Shown here piece after piece: positions 57,997 through 58,001 of a stretch of DNA of 58,001 nt. The stretch's first letter is position 1. Each line of letters starts with the position of its first letter. The notes under the pieces were generated by a model that was not told the origin of the DNA, searched no databases, and saw only the letters and a program-made list of their open reading frames with translations. The DNA is taken from the NCBI GenBank assembly GCA_937995345.1, contig CALKKS010000026.1, positions 1-58,001 of the forward strand. Direction: 5' to 3'. The stretch is from an uncultured Collinsella sp. (GTDB lineage Bacteria; Actinomycetota; Coriobacteriia; Coriobacteriales; Coriobacteriaceae). Made by a program: the position numbers and the translations under genes.

Positions 57997-58001
57997 CCCT
58001 T

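Overview
The window looks like a chromosome segment of a gut actinobacterium of the class Coriobacteriia, most likely Collinsella. This is an inference from gene content: a dnaK-grpE-dnaJ-hspR operon with an HspR rather than HrcA regulator, a membrane-bound LuxR regulator of the type common in Coriobacteriia, a mannose-family PTS, anaerobic ferredoxin and flavin/Fe-S enzymes, nickel and hydrogenase-maturation genes, and GC-rich coding sequence. No phage, plasmid, integrase, transposase or CRISPR genes were seen.

Layout. 1-1050: a 41-residue hydrophobic peptide gene with its own promoter, an Arg tRNA with two degenerate 3'-half copies beside it, and a regular array of short inverted motifs. 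1056-4338 (minus): mannose PTS operon manX-manY-manZ-manO. 4823-10145: hypA, a 925-residue Fe-S/flavin oxidoreductase, and a divergent TetR regulator with a membrane protein. 10384-18470: a membrane-anchored orphan, an AAA-type ATPase, a small proline-rich protein, ClpB, and a divergent pair of orphan membrane proteins between repeat clusters. 18914-25867 (minus): an aconitase-family hydratase and the dnaK heat-shock operon. 26411-30659: a small ferredoxin and the NAD synthesis operon nadA-nadB-nadC-niaR. 31145-37780: a 2211-residue cell-wall protein, divergent from a LytTR response regulator/histidine kinase pair (38026-40025). 40044-47975: an unknown protein, thioredoxin, an orphan, NikR, and hypF-hypC-hypD-hypE followed by a HAD phosphatase. 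48501-57728: a lipoprotein, a glucose-type EIIA, an RpiR regulator, an XRE/superoxide-reductase-like fusion, pyrE, an Mg2+ P-type ATPase and a membrane LuxR regulator.

How the parts connect. ClpB and DnaK/GrpE/DnaJ/HspR appear to form one heat-shock regulon, because both promoters carry the same 26-bp dyad site. NiaR closes the NAD operon it probably represses, and a perfect dyad covers that operon's promoter. NikR precedes hypF-hypC-hypD-hypE, which fits nickel-controlled hydrogenase maturation; hypA lies 36 kb away and the hydrogenase itself is outside the window.

The most unusual content is between the genes. (1) A structured element of about 137 bp with two stem-loop domains occurs three times, plus one diverged copy, each beside a gene end; one copy forms the leader of hypA. 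(2) Arrays of a 14-bp motif, inverted at every step with a 32/30-bp rhythm, occur at three places. (3) Several families of long hairpin repeats fill most remaining gaps and look like REP or MITE-type sequences.
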